From positions 7,528,501 to 7,592,500 of the forward strand of contig NZ_JAUSZD010000002.1 of assembly GCF_030817275.1 (NCBI RefSeq): a DNA stretch of 64,000 nt, written 5' to 3'. The first letter of the stretch is position 1; the number at the start of each line of letters is the position of its first letter. Below the pieces are notes generated by a model. That model saw only the letters and a program-made list of their open reading frames with translations. It had not been told where the DNA came from and did not search any database. Below are positions 57,411 through 64,000 of this stretch, in pieces. The stretch is from Paenibacillus sp. V4I7. GTDB lineage: Bacteria > Bacillota > Bacilli > Paenibacillales > NBRC-103111. Both the position numbers and the translations under genes were made by a program.

Positions 57411-58685
57411 ATGAACTTGGTTTATTCAGACTTACAAGGAAACGTTTTTGACCATCCTGATTTCTTGGCACTTGGTCGAAACGCTGAAATGATAACAGAA
57501 ATTTTAGAAGATGAGTTAATTCCTCTACCTGAGGGATCGACATTAGTCAGTCTTCCGTTTACACGTCCAGTAGGCATTGATGCCGCAACAGGCGATATGA
57601 AGCTGGTTGAGGGAGATTATCACGCCGTTGGGGCCTTGCTGCCGCAAGGCTTCACTAGGCTTCTGCTCCCTGGTTATGTGAAAACGGACAAGTCTAAGGC
57701 GCTGCCCCTGTTCGGATATACGGCTGTCGTGTGGAAAGATGACGGTTTCTATGTAGCCGCTCGATTGACGGATAATCCTTATTACTGGAATCCCGTTCAT
57801 TGTGATTCGACTGAGCTTGAGGTCGAGGTCAAACGGCTGGTTGCTAAGTATCCGGATAATCGGTTATATGCGCATTTGTCCAACTGTGCACTGGGATATG
57901 AATGTCTGACAGCTTCGAATACGTTCCTTCAACGTTGGGAGGGTGCCGTTCCGGTCTCCTATTCCTGCAATGCGGGATGCTTTGGCTGTATTTCGGAACA
58001 ACCGGATGAGAGTGGCTTCGTAGCGCCTCAGACTCGCATGAACTTCAAGCCTAAGGTCGAAGAGATCACTCAGATCATGCTCGAGCATCTGCGGACGCCT
58101 GAGAGTATTATCTCTTTTGGACAGGGCTGTGAAGGGGAACCTAGCACGCAGGCTGTGATTATTATCGATGCCATCAAGCAAGTGCGTGAGCAAACGAAGA
58201 TGGGCTATATTAACATCAACACCAATGCAGGTCTCACAGACCATATCCGCGGCATTGTTGATGCTGGGCTTGATCTCATGCGGGTTAGTACGATAAGCGC
58301 GTTGGATGATCACTATAACGCCTACTATAAGCCAAGAGCGTATACGCTCAAAAATGTTGAGAAGTCTCTCCGCTACGCCACAGACAAAGGAGTTATAACT
58401 TCGATCAACTATCTCGTATTCCCAGGTGTAACCGATCGAGAGGAAGAGATCGAAGCGATGATCGAATTCGTGCGAAGAACCGGATTGAAATTGATTCAAT
58501 TGCGCAACCTGAATATTGATCCCGAGAGTTACCTGGGCATTATCCCCAAAGCACGAGGTGAATTGCTTGGGATGAAGCAAATGATTGAGATTTTCGAGCA
58601 AGAACTTCCTGATGTTGTATTGGGTTCCTACTCACATACACCGAAGTTCTATACGAGTGACCGAACGGTCACTACGGTGCTCTAA
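57411..58685 (+). CDS. Radical-SAM protein of unknown function
   Basis: 424 residues. The iron-sulfur cluster motif is C186-x3-C190-x2-C193 in SYSCNAGCFGCIS, followed by FGQGCEGEPS (the SAM-amino-group loop) and strands of a partial TIM barrel up to about residue 420. The N-terminal 170 residues form an extra domain with two more cysteines (C159, C165), which I cannot assign. AGAGGAG precedes ATG 57411. The gene lies between rho and rpmE, a tight core context, but no partner peptide or substrate gene is next to it. The reaction is unknown. Confidence 0.88.
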   Translation: MNLVYSDLQGNVFDHPDFLALGRNAEMITEILEDELIPLPEGSTLVSLPFTRPVGIDAATGDMKLVEGDYHAVGALLPQGFTRLLLPGYVKTDKSKALPLFGYTAVVWKDDGFYVAARLTDNPYYWNPVHCDSTELEVEVKRLVAKYPDNRLYAHLSNCALGYECLTASNTFLQRWEGAVPVSYSCNAGCFGCISEQPDESGFVAPQTRMNFKPKVEEITQIMLEHLRTPESIISFGQGCEGEPSTQAVIIIDAIKQVREQTKMGYININTNAGLTDHIRGIVDAGLDLMRVSTISALDDHYNAYYKPRAYTLKNVEKSLRYATDKGVITSINYLVFPGVTDREEEIEAMIEFVRRTGLKLIQLRNLNIDPESYLGIIPKARGELLGMKQMIEIFEQELPDVVLGSYSHTPKFYTSDRTVTTVL

Positions 58686-58712
58686 AAGAAGCCATCCGCG
58701 GTCTTTTTTCCA

Positions 58713-58742
58713 TTGCATCAAGACTTCCAAATATGCTACAAT
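58713..58742 (+). promoter_or_regulatory. Candidate rpmE promoter
   Basis: TTGCAT (58713-58718) and TACAAT (58737-58742) are 18 bases apart, 63 bases before the rpmE start. Confidence 0.55.
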
Positions 58743-58805
58743 GCATAAGTACGTCCATTAACTCTGTTTCAGCAAATGATTCAGGGCGGAAAGAGGTGAA
58801 CCATC

Positions 58806-59003
58806 ATGAAAGCAGGTATTCATCCTACTTATCATGCAACCACAGTGACTTGCGCTTGTGGTAACGTGTTCGAAACGGGTTCTATTAAGCAAAATCTTCG
58901 TGTTGAGATTTGCTCTAATTGCCATCCTTTCTACACAGGTAAACAAAAGTTTATCGATGTAGGCGGCCGTGTCGACAAGTTCAAAAAGAAATACGGAATC
59001 TAA
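58806..59003 (+). CDS. rpmE: Ribosomal protein L31, zinc-binding form
   Basis: 65 residues with the full zinc site C16-x-C18 and C36-x2-C39 in TCACGN and ICSNCHPFYTG. This is the C+ form used when zinc is ample; the zinc-free paralogue is not seen here. It is part of the 50S subunit. A strong hairpin follows whose 3' arm is also the ribosome site of the next gene. Confidence 0.97.
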   Translation: MKAGIHPTYHATTVTCACGNVFETGSIKQNLRVEICSNCHPFYTGKQKFIDVGGRVDKFKKKYGI

Positions 59004-59041
59004 TTGGCATCAATTACTTTGCTGCCAATCAGCATAAGACA

Positions 59042-59094
59042 ACCTCCCTTGGTCATCCTAAGCTTAGGCTTAGAGTCCAATGGGAGGTGTTTTT
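59042..59094 (+). terminator. rpmE terminator that overlaps the next gene's ribosome site
   Basis: ACCTCCC-TTGG pairs with CCAA-TGGGAGGT around an inner CCTAAGCTTAGG palindrome and is followed by five U. The 3' arm GGGAGG is the only ribosome site for ATG 59095. Confidence 0.82.
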
Positions 59095-59511
59095 ATGTTT
59101 AGGGGTCTGCTTAGGTTTTCGATTGCCATCCTGCTCATCATAAGCTTAGTTGGCTGTGGAGTTAATTCAGGTAACAAGAACCCACTGTCCGAGTCAGAGG
59201 ATCCAAATTATAAAGCCCAGAATTATAAGCAAGATGGGTATTTGGGAACCACGAGTGCCAATCCGAACGACCCGCTCAACCCAACGTATCATCACTACGA
59301 GGATGATTCTAATTTAATGAAGGCCGTACTGGCACAGCTGCAAGGTATAGAGAAAAGTAATATATCCATTAATGGACCGACCGCTCGGGTGAAAATAAAA
59401 CCAAGGCCATCATTAACTGCTTCACAAGTGGAGGAACTCCGCTCACAAGCTCAAATGGCACTGAACACAAATATGCCGCGCTACAAAGTGATCGTAAAAA
59501 TGGTTCCCTAA
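59095..59511 (+). CDS. Small lipoprotein, YhcN/YlaJ-like (sporulation type)
   Basis: 138 residues from ATG 59095. The signal peptide ends with a lipobox LVGC (cysteine about residue 22), so the protein is lipid-anchored outside the membrane. The C-terminal third (NLMKAVLAQLQGIEKSNISI through RYKVIVKMVP) has the alpha-beta pattern of YhcN/YlaJ spore lipoproteins and related BON-like domains; this is a probable, not certain, match. Its ribosome site is trapped in the rpmE terminator, and no separate promoter is obvious, so expression may need special conditions. Confidence 0.78.
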   Translation: MFRGLLRFSIAILLIISLVGCGVNSGNKNPLSESEDPNYKAQNYKQDGYLGTTSANPNDPLNPTYHHYEDDSNLMKAVLAQLQGIEKSNISINGPTARVKIKPRPSLTASQVEELRSQAQMALNTNMPRYKVIVKMVP

Positions 59512-59531
59512 CAGGTAGATTTTCCCCTCGG

Positions 59532-59560
59532 TTGCTATTTGCAATTGAATCAGCTATACT
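59532..59560 (+). promoter_or_regulatory. SRP RNA promoter
   Basis: TTGCTA (59532-59537) and TATACT (59555-59560) are 17 bases apart; the RNA begins eight bases downstream. Confidence 0.7.
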
Positions 59561-59567
59561 ATTTTTA

Positions 59568-59832
59568 CCGTGCTAGATGGGGAGGTAGCGGTGCCCTGTA
59601 ACTCGCAATCCGCTGTAGCGAGGTTGAATTCCTGTTAGCGGTACTGTGATGTGAGGTCTGGCTTTTACACGTGGTGTTGAGAGTCGGGTCCTTCGCAATG
59701 AATGCTCATGAACCCGGTCAGGTCTGGAAGGAAGCAGCCGTAAGTGAGAAGTTTCATGTGCCGAGGGGTTGCCTGATTTGAGCCAACGGTAAGAGTTCGC
59801 TTGTATCACTTTATCAATAACAGGTGCACGGT
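59568..59832 (+). ncRNA. ffs: Signal recognition particle RNA (long Bacillus type, scRNA)
   Basis: About 265 bases. The 5' end CCGTGCTA pairs with the 3' end GGTGCACGG. The Alu-type part (GGGGAGGTAGCGGTGCCCTG, TGTAGCGAGG) and the highly conserved domain IV (GTCAGGTCTGGAAGGAAGCA, then GAGGGGTTGCCTG) are clear. With Ffh it targets membrane and secreted proteins. The position just before dnaX matches Bacillus. A terminator follows at 59872. Confidence 0.95.
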
Positions 59833-59871
59833 TTTAATGATTATATGTGAACTTTCATAATGACACCTAAC

Positions 59872-59898
59872 AAAACGCCAGTAATTATGGCGTTTTTT
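59872..59898 (+). terminator. Terminator after the SRP RNA
   Basis: AAAACGCCA / TGGCGTTTT with a 7-base loop and a U-run. It is 40 bases beyond the mature 3' end. Confidence 0.85.
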
Positions 59899-60015
59899 CT
59901 TTTTGTCAAGGGAAGGAAAATTCTTACTCTAGGGAGAATGGTTATAACATGTAGATTCATGTAAACGTTGGCACATTTTGCGATTCAATAGAGAGAAAGT
60001 GAAGGTGTTGCTGAA

Positions 60016-61449
60016 ATGTCCATTCATGACCCTCAAGATTACATGGTATCCATCGATGAAATGCGGAAGCTATTCAACCATAGCATACAAACAGGTATGC
60101 TCGTTGTGGATGAGGATGGTAAGATCATTTTAGCAACAGATCAAGTTTTGAAATACTCGGGGTATTCAGCAGAGGAAATTACGCATATCTCATTCCCTCA
60201 ACTTTTTAAAGTGAGGGCATCTTTGCGTGAGCTGTACGAATTTTACTTTAAGAACGATTCCAGTCCAGGGGAATGGCCCCATGGATTCCTCGTAGGCAAG
60301 AATGGTGAAACGATGTTTTATCAATTCTCGATGTTGAAGCTTATGCGCGGTGATAAGTTTATGTATCTCTTGACCATGAAGCATCAGGATAGCTCGCAGT
60401 TAAGCTTACTGCAGCGGTTTTCGGACGCTTTTTTGAAAGATATTAATTTAGGTGTTTTATTGATTAGTTTGAATTTTACGCTTGTTGACGTCAGTGATCG
60501 AGCTTGCCAGATTCTAGGGATGGATCGGGAGCATATCCTTAATAAGTCGTTAGATGAGATCTTTGCTACGATTCCGAGTCAGCATCAGCTTGTCCAACGA
60601 ACGATTTTGAATGGTGCTGTAGTCCGCAATCATGCGGTTTCATGGACGAATAATCAAGAGCGGTATGAGTTGCTGCTGGATTCAAATGTGCTCAAAGATA
60701 ATCAAGGTAACATTGTAGGGGCATATGTTATCTTCAAGGATGTCACCAATATGCGCTCGCTGGAAGAAATGGTTCAGAGAAGTGATAGGCTTGCCATGAT
60801 TGGACAAATTGCAGCGGGCACAGCTCATGAAATTCGGAATCCGCTAACTTCAATTAAAGGATTTCTTCAGGTGCTTCGGCGCACTTTTGAAGTGAAAAGG
60901 ATGGAGAGAGAGCAGAGTTTCACAGTAGTCATGCTGGAGGAAATCAATCGGATCAACGAGTTGGTAAATGAATTTCTGCTGCTGAGTAAGCCAAAGCATG
61001 TTTCTTATGAGAGGATTGATGTGACTGAAGTACTGCGAGGGATTTTGCCTATTATCAATAATGAAGCTATCTTGTATGATGTGAATCTTCAATATGAGGC
61101 CTCGTACCATTTGCCGGAAGTGATTGCTGATAAAGAGCTGCTCAAGCAGGTATTCCTAAATGTTTGTAAAAATGGCATCGAGGCTATGTCGGATGGAGGG
61201 GTTTTAACGATTTCAGAGAAAGTAGACACGGTGGAACGAAATGTCTGCATTGATATTCATGACACGGGCTCTGGCATACCGCTGTTCGTGATTGATAAAA
61301 TTTTTGATCCATTCTTCACAACCAAGGATACAGGTACAGGATTAGGTCTATCAGTGTGCCAACGAATCATTCACGATATGGGGGGGACGATACGTGTATC
61401 TTCTAAGGGCTTTGGAACGACGTTTACGATATCGATTCCTTATACTTGA
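60016..61449 (+). CDS. Cytosolic PAS-PAS histidine kinase (sporulation-kinase type)
   Basis: 477 residues and no membrane segment. A first PAS domain (about 14-120) and a second (about 135-245) precede the kinase core. The phospho-accepting histidine is H271 in AMIGQIAAGTAHEIRNPLTS, the form seen in KinA/KinE-like kinases that feed Spo0F. The ATPase part has the N-box NVCKNGIEAM and the glycine boxes DTGSGIP and GTGLGLSVC. It has no cognate regulator next to it. spo0F in this same window is the natural candidate partner. It sits between SRP RNA and dnaX. Confidence 0.92.
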   Translation: MSIHDPQDYMVSIDEMRKLFNHSIQTGMLVVDEDGKIILATDQVLKYSGYSAEEITHISFPQLFKVRASLRELYEFYFKNDSSPGEWPHGFLVGKNGETMFYQFSMLKLMRGDKFMYLLTMKHQDSSQLSLLQRFSDAFLKDINLGVLLISLNFTLVDVSDRACQILGMDREHILNKSLDEIFATIPSQHQLVQRTILNGAVVRNHAVSWTNNQERYELLLDSNVLKDNQGNIVGAYVIFKDVTNMRSLEEMVQRSDRLAMIGQIAAGTAHEIRNPLTSIKGFLQVLRRTFEVKRMEREQSFTVVMLEEINRINELVNEFLLLSKPKHVSYERIDVTEVLRGILPIINNEAILYDVNLQYEASYHLPEVIADKELLKQVFLNVCKNGIEAMSDGGVLTISEKVDTVERNVCIDIHDTGSGIPLFVIDKIFDPFFTTKDTGTGLGLSVCQRIIHDMGGTIRVSSKGFGTTFTISIPYT

Positions 61450-61527
61450 TCAACTATTTCATCCCTAGGTGCGTTATAGTATAATGGATTCAGTCATTCC
61501 ATGCAGGGATTATTGGAGAGGAACACT

Positions 61528-63279
61528 ATGGCACATATTGCTCTGTACCGAACGTGGAGGTCTCAGACGTTTCGTGAAGTTGTCGGTCAGAAACATATCA
61601 CGCAGACGCTGCAGAATTCTTTGCGAGAAAATCGCCTTACTCATGCTTATTTGTTCAACGGACCTCGAGGAACCGGTAAGACCAGTACGGCCAAAATATT
61701 AGCCAAGGCAATCAACTGCTTAAACGGTCCAACGGAAGAGCCGTGCAACGCTTGTTCAGCATGTGAACGAATCACCGAAGGTGCTGTCATGGACGTTGTC
61801 GAAATCGATGCTGCCTCCAATCGCGGTGTAGAAGAAATTCGGGATATTCGCGATAAAGTGAAGTATGCCCCTACGGAAGTAAGGCAGAAGGTGTACATCA
61901 TTGATGAAGTACACATGCTCACGACCGAAGCTTTTAATGCCCTTTTGAAGACGCTTGAGGAGCCTCCGGCGCATGTCATGTTTATTTTGGCAACAACGGA
62001 ACCGCATAAGATACCGGCAACGATTATTTCCCGCTGTCAACGCTTTGATTTTCGGAGAGTTTCGATGGAAGATCAGGTTCAGCGACTGCAGTATATTTGT
62101 GATCAGGAGCAGATCTCGGTTAGCGAGGACGCTCTCCATTATATAGCGAGACTATCGGATGGAGGGATGCGGGATGCGCTCAGTCTGCTGGATCAGGCCG
62201 CGTCCTTTGCGACAGGTGAAGTTCAGCTTTCAGACATTTTGTCCATCACCGGTGGTGTAGCTTCCGATCAATTCAAGAAGCTCGTTCTTTACATCAAAGA
62301 GAAGAATCTTGGAGCTGCGCTTGAACTCGTCGATACTTTCATGCAGGAAGGCAAGAGCGCTGACAAATGTATTGAAAATTTGATTAATTACTTCCGTGAT
62401 TTACTCATGGTTCGCATGGTGCCGAATTCACCTGTGATTACAGAACGTGTTTTTGATATGGGTGACCTAAGGGAAGTAGCGAATCACTTCTCACCGAGTG
62501 AAATGATGGCTATGATTGAGACGTTGAATCATTACCAAAGCGAAATGAAATACTCTGTACAGCCTCAGACCCTGCTAGAAATATCGATTATGAAAATTAG
62601 TGGTGGTCACAGAGGAGCTGAGAGCAGTTCGACTGTCAGTATCGCGGCGGAAGCTGGAGGGCGTTTGCCTCAAGGTGATCTTTTTGCCCAAATGACCCAG
62701 AAACTTCAACAACTTGAAGAACAGATAGCTTCACTGGTAAAATCGGGAGTAACGGGTGCAGCGGCCGATTCTAATGCTAGGCAAGCAGCCTCCGCCAAAG
62801 TGCCAGTGGCCTCAGCCCCTTCGAAGAAATCTGGCATCAAGCTAGATGGTTACTTGAAAGCCGCGGAGGGTCCAGAAACCAAAGCTGCTCTCATGAAGTG
62901 GAGCCAAGTGTTAGGCGATGTCAAAGAAAAGAAGATTACCGTACATGCTTGGTTCGTTAATGGTGATCTGGTATCTATGCTTGATGATGTCGTACTCGTT
63001 GCTTTCAAGAATGAGATGCATCGCAATACAACGGAAAAGCCAGAAAACAAAGTCATTATCGAGCAAGTACTTACTTCGGTGCTTGGCAAGCCTATGCGTT
63101 TACTTACGATTATGCGTAAAGAATGGGACGATGCTAAGAATGATGCGGCTAGCAGCGCTCCAGAAGTGATGGAGCTAGTCGCTGATGGCGAAGGTAACGG
63201 AACTGCTGTCAAAGAAGAATGGATTTCGGAAGCGATCCAATTATTTGGCGAAGAGCTAGTGACAATTAAAGAAGACTAA
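61528..63279 (+). CDS. dnaX: DNA polymerase III subunit gamma/tau
   Basis: 583 residues from ATG 61528 (GGAGAGG ahead); the frame extends to 61501. The clamp-loader ATPase has Walker A GPRGTGKTSTAK, the zinc cysteines around CNACSAC, Walker B/DEVH in YIIDEVHMLT, and the SRC motif in ISRCQRFDFRR. Domain III is followed by a C-terminal tau part for polymerase binding (from about residue 370). No obvious slippery site for making a short gamma form is seen. It forms an operon with ybaB and recR. Confidence 0.96.
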   Translation: MAHIALYRTWRSQTFREVVGQKHITQTLQNSLRENRLTHAYLFNGPRGTGKTSTAKILAKAINCLNGPTEEPCNACSACERITEGAVMDVVEIDAASNRGVEEIRDIRDKVKYAPTEVRQKVYIIDEVHMLTTEAFNALLKTLEEPPAHVMFILATTEPHKIPATIISRCQRFDFRRVSMEDQVQRLQYICDQEQISVSEDALHYIARLSDGGMRDALSLLDQAASFATGEVQLSDILSITGGVASDQFKKLVLYIKEKNLGAALELVDTFMQEGKSADKCIENLINYFRDLLMVRMVPNSPVITERVFDMGDLREVANHFSPSEMMAMIETLNHYQSEMKYSVQPQTLLEISIMKISGGHRGAESSSTVSIAAEAGGRLPQGDLFAQMTQKLQQLEEQIASLVKSGVTGAAADSNARQAASAKVPVASAPSKKSGIKLDGYLKAAEGPETKAALMKWSQVLGDVKEKKITVHAWFVNGDLVSMLDDVVLVAFKNEMHRNTTEKPENKVIIEQVLTSVLGKPMRLLTIMRKEWDDAKNDAASSAPEVMELVADGEGNGTAVKEEWISEAIQLFGEELVTIKED

Positions 63280-63299
63280 ATATGAAGGAGCTACCTACC

Positions 63300-63611
63300 A
63301 TGAATAACATGAACCAAATGATGAAACAAGTAAAGAAAATGCAAGAACAAATGATGAAAGCCCAAGAAGAACTAGGTACGAAAATGATCGAAGGTACTGC
63401 AGGCGGCGGTGTCGTTACTGTTATTATTAACGGACACAAAAAAGTGCAGAGCATTGCAATTAAGCCTGAAGCTGTTGATCCTGATGATGTCGAAATGCTG
63501 CAAGATCTCGTGCTTACGGCAGTAAATGATGCAATGTCCAAAGCAGAAGAAATTGCTAACAAAGATATGGGCAAATTCACAGGCGGTATGAATATCCCTG
63601 GATTGTTCTAA
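63300..63611 (+). CDS. ybaB: YbaB/EbfC nucleoid-associated protein
   Basis: 103 residues from ATG 63300, nine bases behind AAGGAG. The N-terminus is methionine-rich and helical (MNNMNQMMKQVKKMQEQMMK), and the rest has the family's GGGVVTVIINGHKKVQSIAI and the end GMNIPGLF. The dimer binds DNA, and the gene is nearly always between dnaX and recR, as here. Twenty bases separate it from dnaX. Confidence 0.96.
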   Translation: MNNMNQMMKQVKKMQEQMMKAQEELGTKMIEGTAGGGVVTVIINGHKKVQSIAIKPEAVDPDDVEMLQDLVLTAVNDAMSKAEEIANKDMGKFTGGMNIPGLF

Positions 63612-63654
63612 GACAACCGAGTGTAACGATTCTGAATGATGAAGGAGTCTTCCT

Positions 63655-64000
63655 TTGTATTACCCCGAACCGATAGCCAAGTTAATCGATGCTTTCTCAC
63701 GTTTGCCTGGGGTAGGTCCCAAAACGGCAGGCCGTCTGGCTTTTCACGTCCTACGCATGAAAGAAGAAGAAGTGATTGACTTCGCGAAGGCGCTCGTCAA
63801 TGTGAAACGGAACCTTCACTACTGTTCCGTCTGTTGTAACATTACAGACGTTGATCCCTGCCGGATCTGTCAAGATAAGAGCAGGGACAGTTCCATCATT
63901 TGTGTCGTACAAGAGCCTAAGGATTTGGTCGCTTTGGAACGCACCAAAGAATTCGAAGGGTATTATCACGTGCTGCATGGTGCGATTTCCCCGATGGAGG
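63655..64000 (+). CDS. recR: Recombination protein RecR (partial, runs off the window)
   Basis: 115 residues are visible, starting at TTG 63655 with AAGGAG seven bases upstream. The helix-hairpin-helix RLPGVGPKTAGRLAFH and the C4 zinc finger (CSVCCN...CRIC) are followed by the start of the Toprim domain (VVQEPKDLVALERTKEF). RecR acts with RecO/RecF in loading RecA on gapped DNA. The remainder of the Toprim domain and the C-terminus lie beyond base 64000. Confidence 0.95.
   Translation, partial: MYYPEPIAKLIDAFSRLPGVGPKTAGRLAFHVLRMKEEEVIDFAKALVNVKRNLHYCSVCCNITDVDPCRICQDKSRDSSIICVVQEPKDLVALERTKEFEGYYHVLHGAISPME

Noticed and set aside
57864..58601. 245-residue minus-strand frame inside the radical-SAM gene
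   Set aside because: Antisense to a protein with clear cluster motifs; no ribosome site.
61528..63279. Programmed frameshift in dnaX for a short gamma product
   Set aside because: No A-rich slippery heptamer with a downstream stem was seen at the expected place.

Overview
The window looks like a chromosomal segment of an endospore-forming member of the Paenibacillaceae (Paenibacillus or a close relative). The reasons are the conserved Bacillus-type gene order (ywhD, pbpG, speE, ywiB, argS, rpoE/delta, pyrG, spo0F, fba, murA, rho, rpmE), the long Bacillus-type SRP RNA just upstream of dnaX-ybaB-recR, strong AGGAGG ribosome sites, frequent GTG/TTG starts, and a spo0F gene with a sigma-H-like promoter. 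No phage, transposase, CRISPR array, rRNA or tRNA was seen.

Layout. 1-6 kb: the end of an oxidoreductase, a divergent UMP-kinase paralogue, an Atg22/UMF1-type MFS carrier and a large hybrid histidine kinase (CHASE3-GAF-PAS-kinase-receiver), divergent from a YkuI-like EAL protein. 7-12 kb: a SWIM zinc-finger protein overlapping a SNF2 helicase. 12-17 kb: a small unknown gene, recQ, a pterin dehydratase, two acetyltransferases, a membrane protein and a sulfurtransferase. 17-22.5 kb: an ArsR-rhodanese regulator with an MFS carrier, an ABC-F ATPase, and a TetR regulator with a DUF4188 protein, several with visible operators. 22.5-36 kb: accessory genes including exoA, cysK, a DHA2 efflux pump, a lipase, an ABC exporter, an orphan Opp-type permease pair and a ribbon-helix-helix/methyltransferase fusion. 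36-42 kb: DinB- and YdeI-like proteins, a guanidinium exporter under a guanidine-I riboswitch, an NlpC/P60 cell-wall hydrolase under a ydaO (c-di-AMP) riboswitch, membrane proteins and an M1 peptidase.

42-64 kb is mostly core: penicillin-binding protein, spermidine synthase, arginyl-tRNA synthetase, a subtilase, RNA polymerase delta, CTP synthase with a GGGC transcription start and leader terminator, Spo0F, aldolase, MurA, Rho, an uncharacterised radical-SAM protein, L31, a lipoprotein, SRP RNA, a PAS histidine kinase that could feed the Spo0F phosphorelay, then dnaX, ybaB and the start of recR.

The most interesting material is regulatory or repetitive: a leader mini-ORF before the ydaO riboswitch, an rpmE terminator that buries the next gene's ribosome site, four evenly spaced palindromes at 48.3-48.5 kb, a hairpin repeat present twice (50.2 and 57.3 kb), a family of look-alike terminators, and the RHH-methyltransferase fusion. 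I found no clearly new multi-gene defence or biosynthetic system.
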